Part shown: piece by piece, positions 63,847 through 64,000 of the stretch
Layout of the letters: each line of letters opens with the position of its first letter
Position numbering within the stretch: position 1 is the stretch's first letter
Assembly: GCF_001017175.1 (NCBI RefSeq)
Contig: NZ_LCYG01000016.1
Location: forward strand, 294,569-358,568
DNA from: Microvirga vignae
GTDB lineage: Bacteria; Pseudomonadota; Alphaproteobacteria; Rhizobiales; Beijerinckiaceae
DNA length: 64,000 nt
Direction: 5' to 3'
The notes under the pieces: model-generated
The model's input: the letters and a program-made list of their open reading frames with translations, nothing else
Databases searched by the model: none
Told to the model about the DNA's origin: nothing
Made by a program: the position numbers and the translations under genes

Positions 63847-63858
63847 CTAATGCGCCTC
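63841..63858 (-). terminator. Hairpin overlapping the polA stop codon
   Basis: GAGGCGC, loop TAAT, GCGCCTC: a perfect 7-bp stem whose loop region carries the stop codon of the polA frame. There is no T-tract, so this may stabilise or end the mRNA. Confidence 0.4.
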
Positions 63859-64000
63859 GTCCCAATTCTGCGCGGCTCGCGCTTCGACGGCGAGCGGCAC
63901 CTTCAGCGATACGGCGGGGAAGGGGGCTTCCGTCATCACGCGGGAGATCACCGGCAGCGTGGCCTCCACCTCGTCGTCGGGGGCTTCGAACACCAGTTCG
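63847..64000 (-). CDS. polA: DNA polymerase I, C-terminal fragment (5' end outside window)
   Basis: The last 50 residues of a protein run off the window edge. The frame reads ELVFEAPDDEVEATLPVI then VMTEAPFPAVSLKVPLAVEARAAQNWDEAH, which is the end of the family A polymerase domain: the start follows the HDELVFE motif C and the NWDEAH ending is typical of alphaproteobacterial PolA. The stop codon (63847-63849) is inside a small hairpin. Identification is from this tail only. Confidence 0.88.
   Translation of the reverse strand, partial: ELVFEAPDDEVEATLPVISRVMTEAPFPAVSLKVPLAVEARAAQNWDEAH

Overview
The window is a GC-rich chromosomal segment from an alphaproteobacterium, almost certainly a member of the Hyphomicrobiales (Rhizobiales). 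The Methylobacteriaceae, such as a Microvirga- or Methylobacterium-like organism, are the best guess from gene order and from the palindromic intergenic repeats. The lineage call is inference. The supporting gene blocks are recF-dnaN-dnaA-rpsT, ubiE-ubiB-coaBC-dut, rpsA-sppA-ihfB-lapA-trpF-trpB-trpA-accD-folC, and the block trxA-addA-addB-murU-tsaE/amgK-divL, ahcY, HPr-EIIA-hprK-chvG-chvI and pckA. Nearly all of the window is core, vertically inherited sequence. I see no prophage, insertion sequence, CRISPR array, tRNA or rRNA.

Layout. 1-4.9 kb: replication genes on the minus strand (recF partial, dnaN, dnaA, rpsT), with a 0.9-kb AT-richer gap upstream of dnaA carrying a perfect DnaA box and a dense cluster of GANTC (CcrM) sites. 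5-8.8 kb: a sulfite-exporter-type transporter and enoyl-CoA hydratase (overlapping), a DUF2189 membrane protein and mutM. 8.8-14.4 kb, plus strand: ubiE, ubiB, coaBC and dut, then an Rrf2 regulator and cysK. 14.5-15.6 kb: four tandem small, disordered, Gly/Asp-rich proteins behind a possible sigma-EcfG promoter. 15.8-21.7 kb, minus strand: typA, a site-2 protease with CBS domains, a repeat-filled gap holding a strong promoter with an alphaproteobacterial SOS box but no obvious gene, a MOSC protein and argG. 21.9-24.3 kb: a DsbA-fold isomerase, an MHS-type MFS transporter behind a consensus EcfG promoter, and a DUF1127-like protein.

24.8-35.6 kb, plus strand: rpsA, sppA, ihfB, lapA-like, ornithine cyclodeaminase-like, trpF, trpB, trpA, accD, folC, a VOC protein and a DUF4242 protein. 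35.6-47.7 kb, minus strand: thioredoxin, AddAB recombination nuclease, MurU, a TsaE-AmgK fusion and a DivL-type pseudokinase preceded by a perfect CtrA box. 48-53.7 kb, minus strand: ahcY with a palindromic operator upstream, the regulatory PTS (HPr, EIIA, HprK) and the ChvG/ChvI two-component system. 54.2-57 kb, plus strand: pckA and an LhgO-like oxidase. 57.2-64 kb: an NhaD-like antiporter, a class II glutamine amidotransferase, a coiled-coil protein, a GST, an RTX protein whose conserved C-terminal tail is out of frame, and the 3' end of polA.

Themes. Several genes tie into alphaproteobacterial cell-cycle control (dnaA with GANTC sites, DivL with a CtrA box, a second CtrA box near 24.4 kb). 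Others concern envelope sensing and recycling (ChvGI, PTS, AmgK/MurU, S2P). At least four families of short palindromic repeats fill the intergenic spaces, including spaces inside the trp-accD cluster and the start of addB. The candidates most worth testing as undescribed biology are the disordered-protein cluster (14.5-15.6 kb) and the orphan SOS-type promoter (19.46-19.50 kb).
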